Assembly: GCA_023079485.1 (NCBI GenBank)
Contig: CM041115.1
Coordinates: forward strand, 25,290,505 to 25,354,504
DNA from: Archilochus colubris
Taxonomy: Eukaryota > Chordata > Aves > Apodiformes > Trochilidae
Reading direction: 5' to 3'
Length of the DNA: 64,000 nt
In this document: positions 22,901 through 35,016 of the stretch, piece by piece
Layout: each line of letters begins with the position of its first letter
How positions within the stretch are numbered: the first letter of the stretch is position 1
The notes under the pieces: generated by a model
Databases searched by the model: none
The model's input: only the letters and a program-made list of their open reading frames with translations
Told to the model about the DNA's origin: nothing
Translations under genes and position numbers: made by a program

Positions 22901-23951
22901 TCATCCTCAACAACTAGACACTGATGGCAGTGGAGGATTCTTGAATATATTTTCGCATGAGCTGCAAAACCAGCAAGGACTTAGTTGTGTTTGGGATTTT
23001 TTTTTTCCCTTTCTGATAGTAGCAGCAGCCAGGAAAATATATTATACATTTTTACCGCACTTAGGTTTCTTTTCAGAGTCTGGGCTGTGCAGCCAGTGTG
23101 CCAGGTTAATCACAGCAGAGGCAGGGGCACCAAGGCATACAGAATGGGTTCCAGCCTTTGTTAAAATCTAGCCTAAAACTACAGAAGTTGACAGGCAAAA
23201 AACCTCTCCTTAAAAACCCCAAAACCCACTAAGACCACCCCCAAACCTATGTCAAGCAGAGTTTTGGATGGTGAGACTGATATTTATAGATCCCAAAGCA
23301 GTCTGTTTTGCTCTGAGGCTTTCTTCATACCTTTCCAGAGTTCGACAGCCTGCAGTAATACATCCATTGTTTATCTTTCAAGATAGTGAGCTCGCTGTTT
23401 GTGCCAAACCTGTTGCATTTACTCAGTTTTGGAGACACTGGTCTGACCCCATGCTTGTCAAGAGAAGTCACAGAAATTTCATTGTACAAAGAGTAGACAG
23501 ATTGGGAAAAAAAATAGGTATAGTTTTTCTAATCCTGGGATTTGGTATAGATGTGACAGAAACTCAACATATGATATATTTTCTCTAAGATGAATGTGTG
23601 TGTTCATAAAGATATAGGCCCATAAAGGTGCATGCCCAAGACAGGACAGAGATCTGAAGTAGAGATCCTCAGTAGGTAACCATAGTAGCAGTTATAAGAT
23701 AAATAGTTAGACTACAGGTAGTACTAGGAGAAAAATACTGTTCTTACTTCTTATGGGCACAGTCAAAGCTGGCTTTTCTTAATAAATCAAATTTTTTCTC
23801 AGATAAATTGTTCATGGAAACTCAGCACACAGTTTTAGTGATATATTCTATGGACATCTGTAGAGCAAGTCTTCTTTTCCAAGTAGGACAATTCATTTTG
23901 AAGTGATCATTGCAGGAAGAGCACATGTAACTGACTTACTATTCATGGTAT
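19911..23951. other. Single-copy noncoding stretch
   Basis: No recognised exon or repeat. A GC-richer patch lies at about 19970-20340 and another at about 21080-21280, where the + strand is open for 133 codons (21013-21414). Neither open frame shows a domain. A 93-codon frame at 20612-20893 is likewise unassigned and of chance length. Confidence 0.4.
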
Positions 23952-24059
23952 TCTGAGCTACCTGATCTAGTGGGAGGTGTCCCTGTCCATGGTAGGGAGT
24001 TTGGAACTAGATGAGCTTAAAGGGTTCTTTCCAACCCTGAAAACTATAAGTCTATGATT
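23952..24059 (+). mobile_element. CR1 3' tail, sense
   Basis: CTACCTGATCTAGTGGGAGG, then TGTCCCTGTCCATGG, GGAACTAGATGAGCTTAAAG and CTATAAGTCTATGATTT form the terminal part of the CR1 3' UTR with an octamer-like end. Only about 100 bp remains, typical of extreme 5' truncation. Confidence 0.85.
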
Positions 24060-24419
24060 TTCCCTGTCTGTGCAAAACAGTCCCTTGCCTATTTCCAGGG
24101 ACAAAAAGCTATGACTAAGCATTTAGCATATCATCTTATGGGCAGCCTGACCCAGCCACTTGTGGTCTCACCATTTGGAAACAATCTTTGGAGAAGTCAT
24201 GCAGAGATGCTTGTGTTTGGTTATTCTTGGTTACCTCATATAGCTACTGCTGTAGCCTTAGTACCTTTTGTCATGTTGCTACATGTTCACATGCTGCAAG
24301 TCAAGGACCAGTGCATGTAGGTAATGAACATTATTTTTGTGATGTAGTTGGGCTGCCAACCTGAAGTCATGCACTGAGGACTGCAAGGCTGACTAGAGGA
24401 TCAGGTGGCTGTGGAGCTA

Positions 24420-24800
24420 TGGTGGGCTGACCTCAACTGACTGTCATGTGCTCCCCAACCCCCTTTCTTGTTCCCTCTCCTCAAAAGGACAGGGGGGAGA
24501 CAGTAAGATGAAAAAAATTGTATGGGTTGACCTACAGTCAGAGAGATCACTGATTAGTAACTGCCAGGGACAAAATAGATTCAACTTGGGGAAAACTTAT
24601 TACTTATCAATTAAAATATTTTGACAGTGAGAAAGAAGGACAAAACCTAAAATACCTCCCTCCCGCCCATCCCTTCACCAAGGCTCAACATCTCTCCTTC
24701 ATTCCCAACTCCTTCACCCATTCCCAGCAAGTAGCTGAAGAGAATGGGAAACTGGGGTTGTGTTCCTCAGCTCCTCTCTGCAACACCTTCTTCCCCAGGT
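24420..24800 (-). mobile_element. Solitary LTR of an avian endogenous retrovirus, antisense, decayed
   Basis: The + strand runs TGGTGGGCTGACCTCAACTG, then AAGGACAGGGGGAGACAGTA-like sequence (one extra G in the run), GAGATCACTGATTAGTAACT and CTTGGGGAAAACTTATTACT. It continues into C-rich ACCTCCCTCCCGCCC. This order matches a repeated avian ERV LTR I know from bird genomes, read on its antisense strand, so the LTR's own 3' end is at 24420. The family's poly(A) signal region next to TTTTCCCC has decayed to AATAAG. No internal retroviral genes are present, so it is a solo LTR. The right boundary is uncertain. Confidence 0.65.
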
Positions 24801-27091
24801 AGCATTGTTATCTTCTCTCTGATTCAAGACAGGCACAGGTGACATTTTTGGCCAGCCCATTTGAGCACATAAAAAGGCTCTGAAATGGCCCTGAGATTTT
24901 GGAACGAATACATGCCTTGCAGACAAAGACTTATTAAGTGCCAGCACTCCCAAAATCCAATGGGAGCCTAAAATTGGATCTGTGCATGCTTCCTTCCCTC
25001 CAGGGTTCTGCGGGGCTATTTGCAAAAGGTTTGAAGACATGGGTTTTCCAAAGGGAAACAGACCTCTGGCTAGCAATCAATAAAGCAATATTTCTGACTG
25101 AACCAAAAAAGAGGTGTGTACTATAATTTTCACTTGAAAGGACACTGTTCCTCCTTCCTCTGAGGAAGCATAGAAAAAGATGGATATACAAATAATCCTC
25201 TGTTTTTAATGAACACATCCATTATATCAGCCATAGTTATGGCAACAGGAATTACACACTTTGCAGCAGCATCTCTTGTGCCTTGTAAAAACCTCAGCCT
25301 TCTGTCAGTACCCCCACTGGGGGCTATTTACAGCTTCAATATTACAAGGTAGCTACTGTCTAATTATATGCATCTGGATTGGCTTCTACCACTCAGGTCC
25401 TTGGTTAACCTTTAATAATAATTAATTTTTTACTGTTACCCTGTATATCAACTTTAAACTTTCAAGATGCTAAGGTGTCCCAGTAGACTAGAAAAGCTAT
25501 TAAGATATCAAGACTTGCATGCTTTGCAACTTCTGTTTTCATTATAGGTAAAAGGCCCATAGGAAAAAAAAAAAAAAAGAACAACTTAGTCTTTGTAACT
25601 GGAACTCAGAGCTTGTACAAGAGCACTTGCATTGCAGGAGGCCTTTTGTCCTAATTTGCTTTTATTTTTTTTTAACAAAGAATTAGACCACACTCAGGAC
25701 TTGGTTCCAACGAACATGCATGTTAATAACATCTATATTAGACAGCCTGTATATGACATGCAGCCCTGCCTCAGCTGCTTGAGTTTTTTTCACTGCTAAG
25801 TTTGGAGGAATTCTTATTTGCCCAGTCAGTGTGCAGTGGGGGGCTGCAGTCTTTATGTGGACATTTATTCATGTCTTCTTCTAAACAGAAATGGACTGCT
25901 TAGAGGATATGAGGTGAACAGAAGGGAGTGTCTGGTGCCAACACAGCACAGTTCTTCATAGTGATGCCTTTTGAACCAAATGATCAGTTACTCTCAGGTC
26001 CAGGTAATTAGGTAATGAGGACAATCAGCTCAACCTACACCCACAGGCTACACTTTTACTCTGGGAAAAGGTGAAGGAGTAAAAAAACCCTGTTAATTTG
26101 TTTCTTAAGGTCTCCTCCTTTTCCTCCCATTGATTAAAACAATAGGCCTAGGGGTCTGCTTCATTTGTCACATCAAACAAGGAACATGCATTTCTCTCAG
26201 TCCAGGAAATATTCAGGGATACAGAAGAAGCAGCCGGTGAGAAGTGAATGTGAAGCCATTTGACAGGAAGGAAGATCTACCCCCGAGAGCAATTCCAGAT
26301 GAAATAAACATAAAAATGAAAAACTTACAAGGCACTGTATCCTCATTTGTTGGCAAACTGAATACTCTTACCACACATATAAATATTCTTGAGCAGAGAT
26401 GAGATCTTGTGGGCTCACAGCTATTAAAACAGCACAGTTTTAGCAGCATGGGAGGAGAGGTTGAACAAACATCTTGGCTGTAAATGAGCAACCATAAAAC
26501 AGTAAATTTGAGAGTATAAATGCTAGAAAATCAAGTCAGGTTTCATGGTATTCGTATGTGGGTGAACAGAGGAAATAGCAATGAGATGAGCACCTTAGAT
26601 GAAGCTAAGTAGCTCTGCTGGTGAGCTGTAAAAGGGCAGGATTCTTCTGCTGTACAGAACAAGTCACAGAAAGCAGAAAACAGGTGCAAGGCTGATGCAA
26701 TGCTCAAACCTGAAGGGTTTGTAAGCAATGTATGTGTACAGTATACAGCCTTTGGGGCTGATGCAATTTGATATGCTCAGAGTACAACAGCTATGTCCAA
26801 AGCTGAGAGTAAAAACCATATGGACTGAGAGATTCATAGTTCTATACCCAGAGTGGCAGTGTGGTCGATACTGGAATGAAAGACTCCTAAAACCAGGAGG
26901 GTTCTCAGTTTCTCTTGCTCATGCCTTCAGGCTTAGGTTGTCAAAATGTGTTCCATTTATCACCTAAAGGGAAAAGAATTAAAGAGAAAAAAGCTCATTT
27001 TGGGTCTCCAGGAAGAGAAATATGGATTAAGAACATATTTTATATTGGAGATATTTCTAAAACAGTTTTGGTTTGGCTTGGTTTTTTTTTT

Positions 27092-27118
27092 GTTTGTTTG
27101 TTTGTTTGTTTGTTTTTT
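27092..27118. repeat. (GTTT)n microsatellite
   Basis: Six or more uninterrupted GTTT units preceded by a poly(T) run. It is a likely length-variable site. Confidence 0.9.
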
Positions 27119-30100
27119 AAGCCAGGAACATTATTACATTATTCAATAAAATGTTAGATATTTATTCCACTTTGCTTCTCCTCCTTCATGTTTAAAGCTT
27201 CAACAACAGCAGCAAATGTATGGAGAGGTGTGTGTCAGCAATTACAATGCAATTTACACGATGCTTGTGTTACACCCTCTCTCTTTAAGCCTAGGAGAAA
27301 AGGCTGTGATTAACTTAATGGCAAGGCTTCCTGCATTTATCAAAATGACTTAAGGTAGTGTGTTTTCTGTGACTGCATGAACACAGAATGTTTATTGTTG
27401 CATTTTCTAAAGGCATATTTTTCAGAGAGAATAGACTTTTCAAGACAGAGTTTCTGAGCCTCGGTCAGATAATATTAAGTGTATAGTTATACATTTGACT
27501 ATGTAAATATGACCACTTGGTGGCTACACTGGTGGATGAATGTGATAATATGCAAAATGAAAACGATTACAAATTCAGCCTAATGTACCTGCAACTATGC
27601 AAGAAAAAATGGGTTTTTTACAGTTCTGTCCTATGGGTATATTCAGTTCCTATTTCGTTCATTCATTACAGGTAGATATTTCAAGGTTTATGAGTTTCCC
27701 TAAATTTGCTAATGGACTACCTGTTCAAAGAAAGACCTTGAAATATGCATGTTCGTTTATCTTCTTTGCAAAACTGCATTTTGTTTAAATTTATTTAGCT
27801 CATTTCCAAAATAATTTTCTATTTGTTTTTAATTTTCTTTTGTATAAAGTGGGTCAAAGGCAACAAGAAATAATTTAGCTCTCCCTAAATATTACCATAC
27901 AAAATTTGCACCAACATAACAAGCAGGCCAGAAATAGAACAAAAGCAGCTCCAGAATGTCTAGAAATGCTACAGTGTGCAGCATCATAATGCTATCATAC
28001 CTACTCAGCATGCCTCTTTATATAAGCTGTATAAGTTGAAGATGGTTTTTCACCTTCTCAATTGCAACTTACAAAGGGAAAAGAGTGTGTGGTAGAATTC
28101 TGCTATCTAGCATCTAAATTCAACTAAATTCAAGCATTTCCTATGAAGCACACCATTTTTTAAATCATGTGTTGCTTCAGGTGTTGCTTTTTTTTTTTTT
28201 CTACTTCTGTTGCTTTTTCTTTCTTCCGTGCTGGCTATTTTTTAATATTCCAATTTGTGCTTTTATGTTTTCCACTCTTCCATATTCCATATATTTTTAT
28301 ATAGCAAGGTTACAGAGTAACAAAAAAAACCCTAGGTGTGCTGCAGTATTTTTACTCTACAACTTGAAAACACTGCAGTAGAAAGGAGTGGCTGAGCAGA
28401 AAGGAGTGGAGAGATAAAAATAATAATAATTTAAAAATATTTTATTTTATTTTATACAGAGGTGAAAGATGAAAAAAATACAATTCATGTAACGTGGAAA
28501 AGTACAAAAATACATGTTTCTGTTCCCCAGTTTTTCCAAAGTCCGCAGCTAATAATTAATACTGGCATTTATAAACCAAAACAAATCCATCTCTTAAAAT
28601 TCCAGCACGAGGGGAACGTTTAGTTGAAAACCCTTGATCCTTCCTACTAAAATATCTTATTCCAATCACTGATACCTTGATTTTCCAATCATGCTGTTAT
28701 TTCTGTGGCCCTATTGTAGCTGCTCATCAGAGGGTCAATAGTCAGTTAAAACCATAAACCATTTGGTTGACAGGTACAGTGATGCTCCATCACCTGTATT
28801 ATAAGTGGATAAACTGTTGACCCACATTACTTTCAAGGAAAAATTAAATTAAAGCCTAGCCTAACAAAGTGCCAGTTCATGTACCCTGAAATTGTTTTAT
28901 TGCTTTAGAATTAAGTTTTACAAAAATTTCTACAGGCAGTCACACAATTGCCCAGAATTATCATATTGCAGAGCTTGTACTGTAATTGGAGACAACAGCT
29001 CAAGATTCAGACAGTCCAATGTCTGTGCATCCTCAGGTTTTGTAGAAGGGTTCATCTGTATTTTATAAGCCCCACTGGGTAGTCTTAGCAAGGGGAAGAC
29101 AGGTCAGAAGAAATCACAGCCCAATAACCTGCCACACATCAAGGGCCTTTAGCTTTGATGGGCCCTTGCAAGAAAAGGTTTGTCTTCAGGAGTGTTTGGG
29201 AAAACAGAGACAGGTTAAATAACCAGGTGTTCCTCAGGAGACTATTTCAAGCATAGATTACACATCCATGAGTCAGCTCTGGGGCTGGCAGATGGCACAG
29301 GTAAGGCTTTGCTTAACCATCAAGTCAATCGTCAACTTGGCAGCCTTGCTTCTCACTAACCAAGAATAATATCCTAGCCCCAGAAAAGCTGGTGGCAAAA
29401 CTCCCACCAGCATCAGGAAGAAGTGGGTTTGGTTATGCCTTCTGCAATGGAAGGCCAACATTTATACTCTTACTGTACTGCTTGGAGTTGGGAATGAGGT
29501 ACTGGCAAAATAATATTATGTCCTTGGATTGAGTTTCATCTATACGGCTGCCATAGTTAGTTTGTAAAACAAGTGTAAAAATTCTTTATTTCACGAGGAT
29601 CTTCTCTGCCTTATGTTTATACTTTGGGATGAAAAAGGCTCTGAAAATGCAAAATCATAATAATAATGTGACAATTCAATATTCTACTTTTTTTGTTCAT
29701 ATTTATGAAGAAGCAATATCACAAGACAAAAAACCAAACACAGACCTCCAGAAGTCAGTCTAAACTCCAAGCTAGTGCTCTCCCTAGCAATATTCCCCTA
29801 TTGCTCTGCTGGGTGCTATCAAATGATATGAAACGGCACTGGAAATGGAACAACACACCAAAAAAAAATAATCAGGATTTCTTCATTGCCGCATGAAAAA
29901 ATATCCACCAGCGTTTCAAATAAATTCTTATCTCATTGAAGTAATCTTTCTATGAGATCTATAAATATATTAAAAACAAAAAAAACAAAACAAAAATAAA
30001 CCCAAGCTCTCTGTGACACTGCAAGTTCTTTGTTGACTCATTTGGTGGCCCCTGACAGTATCAGGAGAGCTTTATTTGGAAGGACAAGGAGCGGGATGGG

Positions 30101-30708
30101 GGGCAGGGAGGCAGGGGACAGAGGCCACAGATTACACAGGCTTCTGACTGCATTCAATTTTCTCTACTTTAGGGAGATTTTGCACCTTTCTTGGAGATTG
30201 TAGCAGCTGGAATTAGCACATGCCATTTCCTTCACTCCACATTAGGCTGAGAACTGAAGAAAATTAAAATAAAGGTCAGTGAACTTGGCTACATTTTTCT
30301 CTTGCTAAAATCTCTCCATATGTTTCCTTATTTTTTGCTGTGATCAAATTATTTTTGGCAGGCTATATGTATGTGTTCATGAGTAGGCCCTTCATGTTCT
30401 TCCATTCTACTGGAACCCCATGTGTAGAATCATCAGAATTCAGACCATTTCCATACACTTTTGGTTATGGAAATAATTAGTGTTTCACTTTGCTTTCTCT
30501 CCTTTGTCAAATTTGCTCCTACTTAATTATTGTGGATAGCTCAAGATGCCCTTTTGCCTGGATTTAGGATGGCACTACCCCCTTACCCCTCATTCTGCCC
30601 CAGGAGAGGTGTTCTCCCCCACCTGGGCTGCAGGGCCACATTGCCCCGCTGATCCTGCTGTGACCCCTACCCTGTCTGGAGACACACACAGATGCACACC
30701 TCACCAGT

Positions 30709-31218
30709 GTGCTTAGCAGGCCCATTGTCAAAAGTGCTGTGTGGGAAATCATCCAGACCCTATGTGGGAGTCCCTTTTGCCAGCCAACTGTGTTAACAGT
30801 GGGATCAGAGGGGCTTTCCACTTTAGCTCTGGAGCAGTGGCACCAAGACTGTATTTCCCAATCCACCAGCCTGTCACTTGCTAGTCAGTTTGGGGCATCT
30901 GGAGAGGCTGGATTTAAATCAGTAAACTGTCACTACCAACCTCCTGAGCCAGGTACTGATCTTTGTATACTTATATACCTGTTTTTTCAAATCATAGTTC
31001 TGAAAAAAGACAGAGAGAACTTCTTTAGTATACCAAAACCCACCTCTGGGAACACAGATGCGATCAGGCCTGACAGCTTTAAACTCTCTTTGCCATCTTC
31101 TGTACACACCATGAAAACTGCATGGCAAACATATGAACAGTTTCTGTTGACACCTTCCCTTTCAATAACTAAGCCAAGCACAGGCCAGAGCAGGCAGCTC
31201 TTCAGAAGTGCCTGTTAG
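30709..31218 (+). other. Longest open frame outside repeats (169 codons), unassigned
   Basis: An ATG-initiated frame lies inside a GC-richer island of about 0.8 kb. The peptide contains one hydrophobic stretch (LCILIYLFFQIIVL, about residues 85-98) followed by a basic KKDREN, so a single membrane segment is conceivable. I recognise no family, Kozak context or splice structure. A frame of this length is somewhat unusual but not excluded by chance across 64 kb in six frames. It could be noncoding, part of a long noncoding RNA, or a poorly conserved gene. Confidence 0.15.
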
Positions 31219-32619
31219 CCAACGAAAGGTAGAGAGCATGGGGGCTACCTGCAGCCATCCACAAAGGCCACGCCAGACATTTATATCAGGGCCCAGGGCC
31301 ACAGCACACTCCCCTGTGATTGTCTGCAGTCCCCCACCTTTGCCATTTAGTTGTGTGTTCAGAGGCTTTTTGCCTTACCCCATTAGTGCATCACAATACA
31401 ATTCAGCTTCTCTTTGATTTGCACAATCACTCTGATCTGCAAAGCCTAGGAGAAGTCAAATAAGGGCAGATGTTTTATGCAACTGGATCTAAGGAATGGC
31501 TGAGCTCAACAAAACCTAGAGGGGACAGCAAAGGGTAAAACCAGCTTAAACTGGTCAGGCCTTACTGCTTTTCTTACTCCTGCCTCTAATTCCACATCCT
31601 AAGTATCTTGGACCTACGAAGAGATTCACAGCATATGCTATTAGAGCTTCTTTTAATTTCCTTTTTCTGTTTCAGTAATATATTTTGGGTTAATTCTCAC
31701 TAACTCTGAGGCTCCCAAAGCACCTCCATGGTACTGCTCTGTGTAGGGAGACTTGCTCAACAAGTTCTAACTTGTCACCCTCCCATTACACAGTAAGTTC
31801 AGGCAAGTGAAAAGTGACAGAACTCTGCTCTTTGGGATATACCACACTACCCATAATTCTTAACTCTGTAAATCTTGGAAGTACAAAACATCCAGCTCCC
31901 ATGGCTACAGGTCTTGCTTCTTGTATGCAGTTCAAGTGAGCAAACTAATTCATGAATTTGCAATCTGTAATTCCTGCTTAGCTAAGAGATTAAAAAGGAA
32001 GATTAGGATCAGAGTTAGGAAGATTTGCAGGTATTATGGGCAGGGAAAATAATAAATATTTGAGTAAGTAAGATAATTAAATGAATGTATTCAGAGTTCA
32101 GGACTTGACTTGATTTAACTTACGTCAAGAACAATCGTAATCAAAATTCCTGTCAGCAGTTCAGGGGTCCGATAATAACCACTGGAAAATGTACTTGAGT
32201 ACTGCATATTAGGAGCAGTTTGCAGGCATTTTGTACTCAAGACCTGTTTACCCACTTCCATTCACAGAAAACTTGGCACCAGGCTGAGCACCATCTGTGA
32301 AACTCTGCACAACAGAGATCTGGTGAGACATTTGGGAAGATGTCTATTTGCCATCACATGTGTAATTTTTACTAGAAAACAGGCTGTGGGGAAACTTGCA
32401 AATCACTGAGACATATGCTAACAGTGGAAAGCAGAAAAAAAAAAAACAACACAGCTCATGTTCTATTGCTCTGCTAGCCACTTTCCAACTATAATATGGA
32501 GAGGTGAATTTCAAAAGTGTTGCTTCAAAAAGAGACGTGTAAATACTGAAAGCATGAAATGTAAAGTGTGTAATAGAAATGGATTATTGCCATCACACTA
32601 TTCAAAGTGTTGAGGCAGG

Positions 32620-33150
32620 ACTGATAGTGTAAGTGGAGTTAAGTCCAGTCAGTGGCCAGTCACTGCTCTTCTCCCCCAGGGCTCAGTTTTGGGACTGGTT
32701 TTGTTCAACATCGTAACCAAAGATCTAGATGTGGGGAAGGTGTGCTTTCTTATTAAGTTTTCAGATGACACCGAGATTGGAGCCAGTAAGATTGGACACC
32801 AAGGTTAGAGCGCTGATCTTCTTCAGGATAGGAAGGGTCTGCAGTAGGACCATGACATGTTGGATTGATGGACCAAGGCCAATTGTGTGAGGTTTGGCAG
32901 GGCCAAGTGCTGAGTTCTGAATTTTGGTCACAACAGCCCCATGCAATACTACAGACTCGGGGAAGAGTGGTTTGAAAGCTGCTGGGAAGAAAAGGACCTG
33001 GGAATGCTGGTCGACATCCATCTGAACATGAGCCAGCAGTGTGCCCAGGTGGTCAAGGTCAACAAGATCCTGGCCTGAATCAGAAATAGTGTGGCCAGCA
33101 GGAGAAGGGGAGGGATTGTGCCCCCATACTCAGCATTGGTGAGACCGCAT
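32620..33150 (+). mobile_element. CR1 LINE, sense, 5' portion of an interrupted copy
   Basis: CCCCCAGGGCTCAGTTTTGG begins the conserved reverse-transcriptase segment (PQGSVLG-like). It is followed by IKFSDDTEIGASKIG, where the FADD box has become FSDD, then the LGVLVD-like segment and AACATGAGCCAGCAGTGTGC. It stops at GGTGAGACCGCAT (33138-33150), in mid-element. The missing continuation is found at 34483, after an inserted copy. Confidence 0.9.
33138..33150 (+). repeat. Left flank of a candidate target-site duplication
   Basis: GGTGAGACCGCAT on the left of the nested CR1 matches GGTGAGGCAT at 34483-34492 on its right, with a 3-bp difference. Both represent the same short segment of the outer CR1, so it is present twice. 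Confidence 0.55.
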
Positions 33151-34482
33151 GGAATCATAAAATGTTAGGGGTTGGAAGGGACCTCTAGACACCATTTAGT
33201 CCAATGCCCCTGCCAAAGCAGGATTAGTCAGGGCAGGCCACACAGGAATTCATCCAGACAGGCTTTGAAAATCTCCAGGGAGGTATACTCTAAAATATCT
33301 CTGGGCAGCCTGTTCCACTCTTCTGTCACCCACACTGTAAAGAATTTTCTCCTCCCATTGAGGTGGAATTTCATATGTTCTAGAGCAAACCCCTTATTCC
33401 TTGTCTTATTACTGGTCATAACTGAAAAGAGACTGGCCTCATCCTCTTCATACCCACCCTTCAGATATTTATAGACATAAACTCTTAGACTTCTTTCCTC
33501 AAGGCTAAACAGCCCCAGTTCTCTCAGTCTTTCTTCACAGGAGAGATGCTCAAGTCCCTTAACCATCCTCGTGGCTCTCCTTTGGACTTTCTCCAGTAGA
33601 TCCCTGTCTCTCTTGAACTGGGAGCCCTCCAAAAAATGCTGTATCTATAGCATTCCGCTTGTGATCTCACCAGGGCAGAGCAGAACAGGAGAACCTCCCT
33701 AGATCTGCTGGGCAAATTTTTCCTGATGTACCCCAAGAAACTATTGGCCCTCTCTGGCACAAGGGCACATTATTGACCCATGGAGAATATACTGTCCACT
33801 AGGACTCCAAGGTCATTCTTTATGGAGCTTTTTTCAGCAGGATGTCCCCTAATCTGTGCTGGTGTTTGGTGTTATTCCTGCCCAGATGCAGGACTCTACA
33901 CTTGTCCTTATTGACTTTCATGGGGTTAACTTTTGTGCAGCTCTTCAAGCTCTCCAGATCTTGTTAGGCAGCAGCACAGCCTTCTGGTATGTCAGCCACC
34001 CCTGCCATCTTCATATCATCAGCAAACTTGCTCAGGGGTACACTCCATCCCATCATCTAGTTTGTTGAGGAAGATACTGAACAAAACTGGACCCAGTATT
34101 GATCCCTGGGCAACACCACTGGCCACAGGCCTCCAACTGGACTCTGCCACTGATCACAGCCCTGTTGAGCCAGTTACCACTTCACCTCACAGGACAAACA
34201 CCTGTCTCACATTTTTTGAGCTTTGTTATGAGGATGTTATGGGAGACCATGTCAAATCTTTACTGAAGTAAAGGTATATGATATCCACTGCTCTTCCTTC
34301 ATCTACACATTTGGTCATACCTTCACAGAAGGATATTGGGTTAGTCAAGCAAGATTTCCCCTTAGCATATTTCCCCTGTTGGCTACTCCTGATAACCTTC
34401 TATTCTTCCAAGTGCTTAGAGATGGCCTCCAGAATGAGATGGCCTCCACAATGATACGTCCCATCACCTTTCCATGAATAGA
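33151..34482 (-). mobile_element. CR1 LINE, antisense, inserted into another CR1
   Basis: It begins GGAATCATAAAATGTTAGGG then GTTGGAAGGGACC (the 3' end) and extends 1.33 kb. Running upstream on the minus strand it covers ORF2 C-terminal phrases such as RDLLEKVQRRATRMVKGLEH and LRELGLFSLEERSLR, then [10 protein letters not shown] with an intact FADD box near 34018. It continues into earlier reverse-transcriptase sequence. Frameshifts separate these pieces. It is the longest CR1 copy in the window and splits the sense copy whose halves flank it. Confidence 0.95.
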
Positions 34483-35016
34483 GGTGAGGCATCTCTAGTA
34501 GTGTGTTCAGTTTTGGGCCCCTCACAACAGTAAGGACACTGAGGTGCTGCAGCGTGCCCAAGGAGGGACATTGAAGCTGGCAAAGGCTCTAGAGAACAAG
34601 TCTTATGAAGAGCATCTGAAGGTACTGGGATTGCTTAGTCTGGAGAAGAGGACAGTGAGAGGAAACCTTATTGTTCTTTAAAACTACTTCTAGGGAGGTT
34701 GTTGGGAGGTGGGTGATGGCCTCTTCTCTCAAGTAAATAATGATTTAATGAGAAGAAGTGGCCTCAAGTTGCACCATGGGAGGTTTAGGTTAGATATAAG
34801 GAAAAATTTCTTTACTGAAAGAGTAGTCAGGTGCTGGAATGGGCTGCCCAGGGCACTGGTGGAGTCACCATCACTGAAGGTTTTCAAAAACTGTGTAGAT
34901 GTGGCACTTCAGGACATGCCTTAGTGGGTGTGGTGGTTTCTTCTGGGTGGACAGATGGACTCAGATGGATCTTAGAGGTCTTTTCCAACAGTGACAGTTC
35001 TGTGATTCTATGAGAT
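34483..35016 (+). mobile_element. CR1 LINE, sense, 3' portion of the interrupted copy
   Basis: It restarts at GGTGAGGCATCTCTAGTAGT then GTGTTCAGTTTTGGGCCCCT, exactly the segment that should follow 33150. It runs to the 3' end TTCTGTGATTCTATGAGATG. The minus-FADD end of ORF2 is readable as [20 protein letters not shown]. Together with 32620-33150 it makes one copy of about 1.06 kb. Confidence 0.95.

Larger units (their letters stand above)
24801..32619. other. Long single-copy noncoding stretch
   Basis: About 7.8 kb with no recognised repeat family. It holds poly(A) near 25564-25579, (GTTT)n at 27092-27118, poly(T) near 28188-28201, AAT and TTTTA runs at 28416-28456, and an A/C-rich run near 29972-30000. 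A GC-richer island at about 30550-31400 is treated separately. The segment 27180-27600 is complex and repeat-free, but nothing in it identifies a function. Confidence 0.45.

Noticed and set aside
29130..29165. Short hairpin AAGGGCC...GGCCCTT considered as a microRNA precursor
   Set aside because: A 7-bp stem is far too short for a microRNA precursor, and no extended pairing was seen around it.
33228..33632. 134-codon minus-strand frame
   Set aside because: It is the ORF2 C-terminus of the nested CR1 copy; it is not a host gene.
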